Source: JAGQUL01 sp039811765 (GTDB lineage: Bacteria; Actinomycetota; Thermoleophilia; Gaiellales; SKUG01). From it: a DNA stretch of 64,000 nt. Below the pieces are notes generated by a model. The model saw only the letters and a list, made by a program, of their open reading frames with translations. It made no database searches and had not been told where the DNA came from. This document shows, one piece after another, positions 8,767 through 20,500 of this stretch (positions within the stretch are counted from its first letter, which is position 1; every line of letters begins with the position of its first letter). The stretch is taken from contig JBDHZF010000001.1 of NCBI GenBank assembly GCA_039811765.1, positions 7,532 through 71,531 on the forward strand. Direction: 5' to 3'. The position numbers and the translations under genes are program-made.

Positions 8767-9726
8767 ATGGCAACGACACGTGCGCAATTCGGCAAGGAAA
8801 CGGGAAACGACGGCACCTGGCAGCGCCAGCAGAGCCCGTTTCGGCGATGGGTGACGGCGGACGGCTCGGGCGAGTTTCCTGCCGAGGCCGGCCGATATCA
8901 CTTGTACGTGGCGAAAGCGTGCCCATGGGCGCATCGCGCGATCATCTTCCGCCGCCTCAAGGGGCTCGAGGACGCGATCGGCATGACCGTGGTGGATCCG
9001 ATCCGCGACGAGCAGGGTTGGCGCTTCATCGCGGGCGACGCCCCGGACGATCCCGCCAACGGCGAACGCGATCCGCTGCACGGCTGGCGCTACCTCGCGG
9101 AAGGGTACCGTCTGGCCGATCCATCGTTCGACGGCCGAGTGACTGTCCCCACCCTGTGGGATCGCGAGACGGAGACGGCCGTGAACAACGAGTCGGCGGA
9201 CGTGATCCGCATGCTCAACTCCGAATTCGACGCGTTCGCCGCGTACCCCGAACGCGACTACTACCCCGTCGAGCTGCGCGACGATATCGACTCGATCAAC
9301 GAGTGGGTCTACGCCACCGTGAACAACGGCGTGTACCGCTGCGGCTTCGCCACCTCCCAGTCCGCCTACGACGACGCCTTCGACGAGTTGTTCGCGAGCC
9401 TCGACAAGCTCGACGCGATGCTCGGCGAACGCCGCTATCTCCTCGGCGATCGGATCACCGAAGCGGACTGGCGACTGTTCACCACGCTCGTTCGCTTCGA
9501 CGCCGTCTACGTAGGCCATTTCAAGTGCAACCTGCGGCGCATCGCCGACTACTCCAATCTGTGGCCATACGCACGCGAGCTGTACCAGATCCCGGGCATC
9601 GCCGGAACGGTGGACTTCGACCACATCAAGCGCCATTACTATGTGACGCACGATCAGATCAATCCAACCGGGATCGTGCCGAAGGGTCCCGAGATCGACT
9701 GGAACGAGCCGCACGGGCGTGACTGA
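8767..9726 (+). CDS. Xi-class glutathione S-transferase / glutathionyl-hydroquinone reductase-like
   Basis: This 319-residue protein has the Xi-class (YqjG/PcpF/ECM4) pattern. An N-terminal segment with 'FPAEAGRYHLYV' is followed by the catalytic motif 'ACPWAHR', where the Cys attacks glutathionyl-hydroquinones. A helical C-terminal GST domain contains 'INEWVYATVNNGVYR' and 'TEADWRLFTTLVRFDAVY'. These enzymes release hydroquinone from thiol conjugates in the cytosol. Actinobacteria normally use mycothiol rather than glutathione, so the physiological thiol is uncertain. ATG 8767 was chosen because the family N-terminus begins here; a start 60 nt upstream would add unrelated residues. The end overlaps the next gene by 8 bp. 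Confidence 0.88.
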   Translation: MATTRAQFGKETGNDGTWQRQQSPFRRWVTADGSGEFPAEAGRYHLYVAKACPWAHRAIIFRRLKGLEDAIGMTVVDPIRDEQGWRFIAGDAPDDPANGERDPLHGWRYLAEGYRLADPSFDGRVTVPTLWDRETETAVNNESADVIRMLNSEFDAFAAYPERDYYPVELRDDIDSINEWVYATVNNGVYRCGFATSQSAYDDAFDELFASLDKLDAMLGERRYLLGDRITEADWRLFTTLVRFDAVYVGHFKCNLRRIADYSNLWPYARELYQIPGIAGTVDFDHIKRHYYVTHDQINPTGIVPKGPEIDWNEPHGRD

Positions 9727-11365
9727 CACCGGCGCGACTGACACGTCGATCGACGAGTACGACTGGATCGTCGTCGGCTCCGGTTTCGGCGGGAGCGTGA
9801 GCGCCCTGCGCTTGAGCGAGCAGGGACACCGCGTGCTCGTGCTCGAGGCCGGACGCCGGTTCGACGACCCCGACTTCGCGGCGACCACGTGGAACCTGCG
9901 GCGCTACTTCTGGGCGCCGTCGCTCGGCTTGCGCGGCATCATGCGCTTCTCGTTGTTTCGCGACCTGTTCCTCGCCACGGGCGCGGGAGTCGGCGGCGGC
10001 AGCCTCGGCTACGCGAACACGCTCTACCGACCAAAGGACGACGCGTTCTACCACGCGCCGCAGTGGGCCGATCTCGCCGATTGGGAGACCGAGCTCGCGC
10101 CGCACTACGACATCGCGGAGCGCATGCTCGGGGTGACGCAGTACTCGCCAATGGGGGCGACTGACCGGTTGATCCAGCGGCTCGGCGAGGATCTCGGCGT
10201 CGCCGACACGTTCGGTCCGACTCGGGTGGGCGTCTACCTCGGCACGCCCGGCGAGGAGGTCGACGATCCGTACTTCGGCGGCGAGGGTCCACGTCGCACT
10301 GGCTGCATCCGTTGCGGCGAGTGCATGGTGGGGTGCCGCCACGGAGCGAAGAACACGCTCGTGAAGAACTACCTGTGGTTTGCCGAGCGCGCGGGCGCGA
10401 CGATCGTTCCCGATCGAGAGGTGACGCGACTGTGCCCGCTCGGCAACGGTTCCGGCGAAGACGGATGGATGGTGCACACCGAGCATCCCGGCGCGTGGGT
10501 CCGACGACGCCAGCGATCGTTTCGCGCGCGACGCGGCGTGGTGGTTGCCGCCGGCGCGCTCGGCTCCACTCGGCTGCTGCTTCGACAACGCTTGGAAGGC
10601 ACGCTGCCGCGGCTGAGCGACCGAGTCGGCTCGCTCGTGCGCACCAACTCGGAATCGATCCTCGCGGTGACGGCTCCGAAGGGCGAGCACGACTTCACGA
10701 ACACGGTGGCGATCTCGTCGAGCATCTGGCCCGATCCCCACACCCACATCGAGCCCGTCACGTACGGCGCGGGCGGCGGCGCGGTGGGGATGCTCGCCAC
10801 GCTGCTGGTGGGCAACGGAACCCGACTGACCCGTCCCCTCAAATTCCTCGGCCAGTGCATTCGGCACCCGATTCGACTCGCGAAGGTGACATGGCCGCAT
10901 CGCTGGGCGCGGCGCTCGTTCCTGGTGCTCGTCATGCAGTCGCACGACAACGCGATTCGATTCGATGCGCGGCGACGGTGGCTGCGGCGTGGCATCTCGC
11001 TGCGCTCAAGCCAAGACGTGGGACGGCCGAATCCCACGTGGCTGCCCGTGGCCGACGACGCGGTGAAACGCTTGGCCACGATGGTCGACGGCATCCCGCA
11101 ATCATCGATCACTGAAGCGCTGTTCAACGTGCCGACCACAGCGCACCTGCTCGGCGGATGCGTGATCGGCGCCGACGCCAGCAGCGGCGTGGTGGACCAT
11201 GCGCATCGCGTGTTCGGATACACGAATCTGCTCGTGATCGACGGCTCGACGATGCCAGCGAACGTCGGCGTGAATCCGAGCCTGACGATCACGGCGATGG
11301 CGGAGCGCGCAGTGTCGATGATCCCGCCACCAACCGACGAGCGTTCGACCGAAGAACGCAGCTGA
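9719..11365 (+). CDS. FAD-dependent GMC-family oxidoreductase with Cys-rich insert
   Basis: This 548-residue protein opens with an FAD-binding fold: 'VVGSGFGGSVSALRLSEQG' near residue 16, ending in 'VLVLEAG'. The GMC/cholesterol-oxidase-type core includes 'GVGGGSLGYANTLYRP'. The C-terminus has 'NLLVIDGSTMPANVGVNPS', which closes the FAD site in this family. Near residue 198 a segment reads CIRCGECMVGC, spaced CxxCxxCxxxC like a ferredoxin cluster site, seen in a subgroup of these oxidoreductases. It probably oxidises an alcohol or a steroid/quinone-like substrate; the substrate is unknown. The GTG at 9719 overlaps the GST-like gene, so the two are translated together and may share a phenolic or quinone pathway. 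Confidence 0.85.
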   Translation: MTDTGATDTSIDEYDWIVVGSGFGGSVSALRLSEQGHRVLVLEAGRRFDDPDFAATTWNLRRYFWAPSLGLRGIMRFSLFRDLFLATGAGVGGGSLGYANTLYRPKDDAFYHAPQWADLADWETELAPHYDIAERMLGVTQYSPMGATDRLIQRLGEDLGVADTFGPTRVGVYLGTPGEEVDDPYFGGEGPRRTGCIRCGECMVGCRHGAKNTLVKNYLWFAERAGATIVPDREVTRLCPLGNGSGEDGWMVHTEHPGAWVRRRQRSFRARRGVVVAAGALGSTRLLLRQRLEGTLPRLSDRVGSLVRTNSESILAVTAPKGEHDFTNTVAISSSIWPDPHTHIEPVTYGAGGGAVGMLATLLVGNGTRLTRPLKFLGQCIRHPIRLAKVTWPHRWARRSFLVLVMQSHDNAIRFDARRRWLRRGISLRSSQDVGRPNPTWLPVADDAVKRLATMVDGIPQSSITEALFNVPTTAHLLGGCVIGADASSGVVDHAHRVFGYTNLLVIDGSTMPANVGVNPSLTITAMAERAVSMIPPPTDERSTEERS

Positions 11366-11399
11366 ACCACCAGCGATCCGCCGCGAAACTCAGCAGGAC

Positions 11400-11416
11400 G
11401 ATCCGACGACCGGATC
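11400..11416 (+). terminator. Hairpin after the GMC oxidoreductase
   Basis: GATCCG and CGGATC flank a 5-nt loop 34 bp after the stop codon. There is no T-run. It separates this operon from the giant surface-protein gene. Confidence 0.35.
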
Positions 11417-11533
11417 ATCGATGGGCCACCTGGCACGTGCGGCGCGAATCGATCCGCAGATTCCGAACAAATCGCTCACGATGTCGCGCGAAGGGCCGAT
11501 ATCTCACCGGTGAGGCGCTTCGGGGGGATCACT

Positions 11534-14500
11534 GTGCGCACGCGAGCATCGCTCGCGATCGTCGCCGTGCTCGCAGCAGCTGCGTTCATCGCCGCTCCCA
11601 CCGCAGCCGAAGCTGGCTCCAAGAATCGCTCCACGGCGAAGAGCACGAAGCTCCCCACCTGGCTCTCCGACACGCTCGGCGATACTGCGTCCGCCGACGA
11701 TTCGTCCCGATCCATTCGCGATGCCGACGCGTCGATTGGCCCGTTCCGAATCGCTCCGACGCTCAACCGCACGACCAAGCTGATGCGACCAGGCGGCTGG
11801 GTGGGCTGGCGAATGCTCGGCGCGCCAGCCGCTCCGGCAACGCTCCACGACAAGGGGGTCGTGTACCGAACCGGCTCGTACGATCTGGTGCAATACGTTC
11901 GTGGTTCGCGAATGCGCGAGGCAATCGTCGTTCGCAAGCGCCAAGGCAACAAGGTGTGGCGCTGGCGGCTCTCGCAGAAGGGTCCCGGCGATCGCCCGCG
12001 CGTCGCCGCGACGGGCGAAGTGACGTGGGGCAACAACGCAGTGATCGAATCGCCGGCGCTGCACAAATTCAACGGCCGCAAGGTCCGCGACCTGCACTGG
12101 ACGCTCAAGGGCGACGTGCTGTCGCTGCACTTGAACGATCGCAAGCTAAAGCTGCCGTACGTGATCGACCCGCCGGCCGGCCCGGACACGAAGGCGCCGG
12201 ACGTGGTGTTCGACCACTTCACGGAGAACACGCCGCAGTACACCGAGATCGCGTCGACCGGCTCCACCCTCTACTACAACCCCGCGCAGCCGGGCTCGTT
12301 CGTCGTTTCGTACGTGGGCGTGGACGATCTGAGCGGCATCGCCAAGGTCTCGTTCCCGAACCTCACGCCTGGTCCGGGCTGGAGCGCCGGCGGCGACGAC
12401 ACCACTGGCGCGTCGACGTCCGGCAATGGCCTCAACGGCTCGTACCAGAACTACACCCCGTGCCCTGGCGCGTCGCCGGCGAGCGCGGCGTTCAGCGGCG
12501 TGGGCTACACGCGACTCGATCCCACGATCAACTTCAACTGGGGAACCGGCGGCCCGGGCGCGCCGATCGCGAACAACTGCTTCACGGTGCGTTGGGTGGG
12601 CTACGTGGTGCCGCCGTCCACCGGCGCGTACCGCTTCCGAACGATCACCGACGACGGCATCCGCGTGTGGGTGGACGGCTACACGATGATCAACAATTGG
12701 ACCGACCACTCGAGCACTACCGACACGTCCGGCACGCTCACGCTGACCGCGGGCCAGCCGTATCCGATCGTCGTCGATTTCAACGAGAACGGCGGCGACG
12801 CGATCATGCGGCTGTTCTGGGACCTCCCCGGCGGCGCCACCACGTACGTGAACGTCCCGACGGCGAACCTCACGCCCGCGCTGAGCTACGACTGGACCTA
12901 CTCGTGGAGCTCCGGCGCGGTGCAGCCGTCGCCCACGCCAGCGGTGACCGCCACCGACGTGACCGGAAACGTCTCCACCCCGAAGCAGTTCTCGGTGGTC
13001 GCGGATTCGACGATCCCAACCGGCGGCTCGATCGCATACGCCAGCTATCTCGGCTCGTCGACGTCCCAGACGATGACGATCGCGACTGGAACGGACGCCG
13101 CTTCCGGAGTGTCGAGCTGGCGGATCGAACGGTCGTCGGCGACGTTGTCGGGCGGCGCGTGCACCGGCGCGTGGAGCACGTGGACCACCGTGTCGACGAA
13201 CCCCACCGCTGGATCCGTCACCCTCGCCGGCCAGCCCGACCAGCAATGCCACCAGTACCGGCTCGTCGTGGTGGACGGCGTGGGCAACGAAGCGCCCTAC
13301 ACCGATTCCGACATCGTGCGCATCGACGCGATCGCGCCGACGCTCGCCGGCGTGGACGATGGTCCCACGACCGGCGTGGACGTCGATTGGATCAACTCGG
13401 GCACCACGCTCGCGGCCACGTGGAGCGCGCCGACGGACGCCGCCAGCGGCGTGGCGACTCCGACCCGCTGGTGCTTGGCAACCACGATCAACGCCACCGG
13501 CTGCTCGGGCGGCATCGTGCTCGCGTACACCGGCGTGGGCGGCGCGACGAGCGGGACGTACTCGCCCGTCGCGTTCACCCAAGGCGCCACGTACTACGCG
13601 TGCGTGCGCGTGCAAGACAACGCGGGCAACCAGACGAACACCTGCTCGGACGGGGCGCGCTACGACTCGATCGCGCCGACCGCGCCATCCGTGAACGACG
13701 GCACGGGAGCAGACATCGACGTGCAAGCGTCGACCTCGACGCTGAACGCGAACTGGACTGCCGGGACGGACGCGGTCAGCGGCGTGGCGAGCCACGCGAG
13801 CTGCGTCACCACGAGCCCCACTGGCGCAGACTGCGCAGGCGGCGCCGTCGTGACGTGGACCACGCCGAGCGCGGCGACGACCGCGGCGCACACCGGCCTG
13901 TCGCTCGCCACGGGCACGACGTACTACGTGTGCGTGCGCTCCACCGACAACGCCGGCAACACCGGCGTCGCAGGCTGCTCAGACGGCGTGCAGATCGACA
14001 CGACCGGACCACTACCTCCCGCGTTCGTGTACGACATCGTCACGCCCTCGCCGCTCGACCAAGACTGGCAGGCCTCCTCCACCACGCTCGCGTCCACGTG
14101 GTCGACCACCACCGATCCGAGCGGCATCCTTCGCTACGAGCTGTGCCTCACCTCCAGCAGCGTTGGCGCGGACTGCTCCGCCGGCGCGCTGCAGCCGTTC
14201 ACGTCGACCGCGCTCGGAACGAACCTCACCGTGTCGAGCCTGTCGCTCGCCAACGGCTCGAAGTGGTTCGCGTGCGTGCGAGCCGTGGACACGCTCGGCA
14301 ACGTCGGATCGGCGTCGTGTTCGGACGGCGTCACAGTCGACGCCGCGGCGCCAACCACGGTGACGGTGAACGACGGCACGGCCGCCGACGTTACGTGGAC
14401 GGCGACCGCGACCAGCTCGAGCGCGAATTGGTCGACCGCCACGGACGCGGCGGGAAGCGGCGTGACGGGGTACCGCTACTGCGTGAAGGGCATGGCCGGC

Positions 14501-17500
14501 GGAGCCGACTGCACGAGCGGCACGATCTACTCCGGTCCGACCACCATCGCCGCAACGAACGCGACCGTCGCAAGCGGCCTGCCGCCCGCCGGCACGCAGC
14601 ATCGCTTCTGCGTCGCGGCGGTCGACGCCGTGGGCAATGTCGGCGCGTACTCCTGCTCCAACGGACAGACCGCCGACACCACGGCTCCGTCCGTGCCGAC
14701 TGCCGTCGCGGATTCGCTCGCGGCCGACATCGACTGGCAATCGTCCACCACCACCGCGAACGCGAACTGGGGCGGCTCGACGGACGGCCAATCGGGCCTG
14801 CTCGGCTACTCCTACTGCATCTCCACGAGCTCCTCCGGATCGGACTGCGCCGGTGCGGCCACCGCGCCCTGGACGGCGAACGGCGTGGCCACCACGTTCA
14901 CGCGCGCAAGCCTGACATTGGTGAACGGCACGACGTACTACGCATGCGTGCGCGCGCAGGACTCGGTGCTCAACAACAGCGCGTCGGCATGTTCCGACGG
15001 CGTGACAGTGGACTCCGGACCGCCGACGTGGCCGGGCGGCTCGACCTCGGACGACGGAATCAGCCCGACTGACATCGACTGGGTGGCCAGCGCGAGCACG
15101 CTGTCCAGCTTCTGGAGCGCGGCAACCGATTCGTCCGGCGTCGACCACTACGAGTTCTGCTTGTCCACCGCCACCAACTGCGGTGGAACCGTGGTCGTGA
15201 ACTGGACGAGCACGGGCACGACCCGCGCGCAAACCACGGGATCGCTCGCGCTCGCAGAAGGCGCCACCTACTACTCGTGCGTGCGCGCGTACGACGCCGC
15301 CGCCAACCAGAGCGCGCAGCTGTGCTCCGACGGCCAGCGCGTCGACTCGATCCCTCCCGTCCTTCCGTCCGCGGTGAGCGACGGCACGGGCGCCGACATC
15401 GACTGGCTCATCTCGCTCAACACCGCGTCGGCGAACTGGCCCGGCGGATCGGACGCGACCTCGGGCATCGGCAACTGGGCGTATTGCGTCTCCACGGGCA
15501 CGGCGTGCAGCGGCACGATCGTGAAGACGTGGACGAACTCGGGCGTCGCGACAACGATGACGAGCAGTGGCCTATCGCTCGTGGAGGGCCAGCTCTACTA
15601 CGTGAGCGTCCGAGGCACGGACGTTGCGGGCAACACCACCCCGGGGTCGGTCAGCTCGAACGGCCAACGCGTCGACACGCAGTCGCCGCCCGCTCCGTCG
15701 ATCGTCAGCGACGGGACCGGAGCCGACATCTCCTACCAGTCCACCGACACGTCGATCAGCGCGAACTGGACTTCGGTCGTGGATCCGCCGCCCGGCGTCG
15801 GCGTCGCCTCCGGCCTGCAGCAATTCGAGTATTGCGTCACGACGACGACGAACGGCATCGACTGCGCCGGCGCTGCGACCGTCACGTGGACCACGCCCGC
15901 GCCAGCAACGTCCACGAGCGTGACGAAGACTGGCTTGATGCTGGCGAACGGAACCACCTACCACGTCTGCGTGCGAGCGAAAGACGTCGCCGGCAATGTC
16001 AGCATGGGTTTCCCGTCCTGCTCCAACGGCGTGGTCATCGACATTGGCCCGCCGACGGCCAGCTGGACTTCGTGGACGGAAAACTCGGCAAACCTGTACT
16101 CCCCCGGCGGCAACGTGCTCTGGTACAACCCAGCCGCGCCGGCCGCGGGCAGCGGCACCGCCACAGCCACGGTGACCGCCACCGACCCGGGCGCGGGCAT
16201 GGACCACGTGGACTTCCCCGCCCTCGCGGCCGCGGGCTGGGGCGGCGGCGGCACGGACTCCAGCGTCGGTCCGTTGAACACGTGGACGTGGAACTACACG
16301 TTCACGGGCGGCGGCACGATCGGCGATCCGGCGCTCAACCACGCGACGGCATATGACGCAGGCGGCGCGTTCACCGGCTCCCCGCAACTCGACTTCGACA
16401 TTCGTCCGGACTCGGCCGCGCCGACCGGCGGCACGATGGCGGCGCTGCCCGGAACGCTGCAGAAGACGACCACGCTCGTTCAGAGCGTGCCGCTCGGCTC
16501 GGACGCGGATTCCGGCGTGGCGCGTTGGGTGATGGACTACCAATTCGCACCACTGACCGACAACGTCTGCGGCGCCTGGGATCCGTGGGTGGACGGCAGC
16601 GCGACCACCGGCTACTTCGGAACCGCCGTCAACGGCACCACGCTATCGATCACCCACCACCTGAACGATCCCGACTTCAACGGCGTGGCCGACTACCACG
16701 ACTCGTTCTGCTACCGCACGCAAGTGCACGTGTTCGACAACGTGGGCAACGAGCAACTGATCCCCGCGAACGGGCTGCAGAAGTTCGACTTCGGCGTGCC
16801 GGACGTGTCGTTCTCGACGCCGGCGAACGGCTCGGCGCAGAGCGGCACGTTCACGATCAGCGGCTCGACGGACGACGTGTGGGCCGGTGGCGGCGCGGAG
16901 TACGCGAACACCGGTTCCGGCATCCAACAGGTCGCGGTCACGTATCTGCTTCCGGACGGCCCCGACGCGGATTCGTTGCCGGACGCGTCCGGCAACGCAT
17001 GCGCACCAATCACCGCGTTCACGGGCGCGTGGACGGCGCTCGTGTGGAACTGCTCGTGGAATACCTCCGCGTTGCCGGACGGCACGTACACCGTGAGCGC
17101 GCAGGCCACGGATCGAGCGGGCAACGTCTCGACGATCGCGACTCGCACGTTCCTGCTCGACAACAACGCGCCCATCGCGGCATGGCACAGCTGGGACGAC
17201 CACGCCAATTCGAACATCCACGCAGTCGGCAACGTCGCGTGGGTCAATCCGAACGCGTCGCCGAGCTCGTACGTGCTCGACGCGCGCGTGACGGCATACG
17301 ACGCGGGCAGCGGCGTGGCCAGCGTCTCCTTCCCCGCGCTGGGCGCGGGCTGGTTGCCGGCGAGCACGACCGCCGCAACGTTTACGTCGCCCGTGCCGGC
17401 CACGAACGCGTACACGCTCTCGTACACGTTCACGAATCCCGCGTCGCTCGTCGCGTCGGGCGCGGTTTCCGCGACCGCGACCGACGGCGCCGGCAACCCG

Positions 17501-20500
17501 ACGTCGATTCCGTTCGAGGTGCGACTGGATGGCAACGCGCCGACGGGCGCCACGTCCACGTTGACCGCCGGCCGCCAATCCTCGCCCAACGTCATCGTCA
17601 ACTTGGGCAGCGGCAGCGACGGCGCGCTCGAATCGGGCATCGCCGCGTGGACGCTCCGCTACGACACCGCGCCGCTCACGGGCGACACGTGCGGCTCGTT
17701 CACCGGTTCGTGGTCGGTTGCGACCACGGGCTTCGGCTTGGCTCCGGCCACCTACTCCCACGACGTGACTGCGCTCGGTTCGAACTGCTACACCTACATG
17801 CTGCAGGTGGCGGACAACGTGGGCAACGTCGGCGTGAGCGCCGCGTCCGCCGCCCGCCGCGTCGACCTCGCCAAGCCCACGGTCGCGATCACGTCGCCAG
17901 CGAGCGGAACGCCGCACACCGGAACCTTCACGGTGTCCGGCGACGCGGTGGACGCGCACACCGGCATCGATCACGTCGCGCTCGCCTGGACCGGGCCGTC
18001 GTCGACCAGCGGCTCGATCTGCAACCCCACGACCACGCTGACCGGAAGCGCGCCGAACTACTCCTTTGGCTGCAGCTGGAACACGTCCGCGCTTCCGGAT
18101 GGCACGTACACGATCACCGCGACCTCCTACGACCTCGCCGGCAACGTGTCGAACACGCACTCGATCACCGCGATCCTCGACAACAACCCGCCGTCGGTCG
18201 GCTTCCACTCGTTCGTCGAATCCACGCCGTACACGTATTGGGCCGGGCCGATCGGCACAAACCACGAGCTCTGGTACAACCCGAACGCGCCCGCCGGCAG
18301 CTACGCGTTCCAGGTCCTCGTGGACGCGAGCGACCCAGGTGGCGTGAATCGCGTGGAGTTCGAGGGCGCAGGCACGGGCTGGACGCCGGGCGGCAGCGTC
18401 GGCACGCAGACCGTGGCCGTCGGACCGGCAACGCGTTATGCACAGACGTACTCGTTCGACACGTCCGGAACGGTGGCCGATCCAGCGACGCTGCACGCGA
18501 CCGCCTTCGACCCGGCGAACAACCCCGGCTCGACGACGTTCGAGCTCACACCAGACACCGCCGACCCCGCCGCGGGCTCGGTCGCCTACGCGAACGGCTT
18601 CGTCGGCTCGACCAGCGTCGTCGTGACGCGAGCGAGCGGCGGCGACGGCACGGGCTCGGGCATCGCCGGATGGCAACTGCAGCGTGCCGATGGCACGTTG
18701 TCAGGCGCGAGCTGCACCGGGTGGGGCACGTACGCCACGATCGCGAGCGGCAGCGGCCAAACGACGGGAACGACGACTGACACAGTGAGCGATCCAGGAT
18801 GCTTCCGCTACCAGATGGTCGTGACCGACAACGTCGGACGCGTCGGCACGTTCACGAGCGCCAGCGAGGTAAAGGTCGACCTCGTTCCGCCGACCGGCAG
18901 CGTCGTGCTGAGCAAGGGCGCGAACCCGCAGTTCCAGTATCTCGCCACGCCAACGCGGCTGTTCGTGAACACGAGCGCCGCGGGCTCGGGCGACTTCCAC
19001 GTGGACGTGAACGCGAGCGCGGCGTCCGGGATCCTTGACGTGACGTTCCCGACGCTGGCGACGGGCTTCACCGGCGCGGGAACCGTGGCAGGTCCGGGAG
19101 CGAGCTTCCCACACGTGTACTCGTGGACCGCGTCGGCCGGCACGCCGACGACCCCGTCGAACGTGGTGGTTCGATCGAACAGCCTCGGCTCGCTGAACCT
19201 CCCGTTCGAGGTGATCGCGGACTCGACGGCGCCCACCGCTGCGGCGCCAACGCACACGTCCGGATTCACCACCAGCACGAGCGTTGCCGTCTCCTACACG
19301 AACGGTACCGACGGCACGGGCTCGGGCATCGTCTCGCACCAGCTCGAGCGGGAGACGGGCGTGCTCTCCGGCGGCACATGCATGTGGAACAACGACTGGA
19401 CCGCGTTCGGACCGCTGAACGGCCCTGCCACGCAGACCGATTCCACGCTGGTCACGGCAACGTGCTACCACTACCGCACGACGATGGTCGACAACGTCGG
19501 CAACGTCGGGCACTCGCCGTCGTCCACGCCGATCATGGTGGACACGACGCCGCCGACCGGCGCGACGATCACGCTCGCCGAGGCCACCAATCCCACGCGG
19601 CAATATCTCGTCTCGGCGAACACGATCTGGGTGGCCGCCGATCCCGGCGCCGCGTCGACCTTCACGGCCACGGTCAGCGCGACCGATCCCGAATCCGGAA
19701 CCGGCGCGGCCGTGTTCCCGTCGCTCGGCTCGACGTTCACGTTGACGAGCACGGGTCCGAGCTCGGCGACGTACACGTGGAACAACACCGCGACGACGCC
19801 AGCGGTCGCGCCGACCGTGCTCGTGGCCAATGGATCCGGGCTGAGCACGTCGATCCCGTTCACGGTCACCGTGGATGGCGCGGCGCCGACCGGCGCGACG
19901 ATCGACCAGGAGAACGGCTTCGTCACCGACTTCCAAGTCGACACGACGTTCGCGGGCGGCGGCGACGGCGCGGGATCCGGCATCGCGTCGTGGCGCGTCG
20001 AGCGCCGCTCGGCGCCGTACTCGGTCGGCCCCGACACGTGCGGCACGTGGACCGCCTGGACCTCGCTCGGCACGCCGGCGAGCCCGCTCGCCGACACGGC
20101 CGTGGTGCAGCCGACCTGCTACCAGTACCGCATCGTCGAAGTGGACAACGTCGGCAACGTGGAGACTGTAAGCGACGGCGACACCGCCAAGGTGATCACC
20201 GACATCTTCCCGCCCGCCGCGTTCAACCTGACACTGCCGACCAACCCGACGCTGCCGACGATCGACACGGGCGCGCCCGTCACCGCGTGCGAGACGGTCC
20301 CCGCCTACACCTCGTCCACCCCCTCGCTCTCGTGGACTGCTTCGAGCGACGCGGAGAGCGGCTTGCAGGGTTACGACGTGTATGTCGATGGCACGGGCAC
20401 GCTCGACGCGAACGTGGCCGCTCCGGCCACCAGCTGGACGGCGCCGACGCTCGCCGACGGCGCGCACACGCTCGGGGTGCGGGCGCGCGACAACGAGTCG

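Noticed and set aside
11158..15072. 1304-residue open frame on the plus strand in another phase
   Set aside because: Arg-rich shadow of the oxidoreductase and the giant gene; no domain, no ribosome site.
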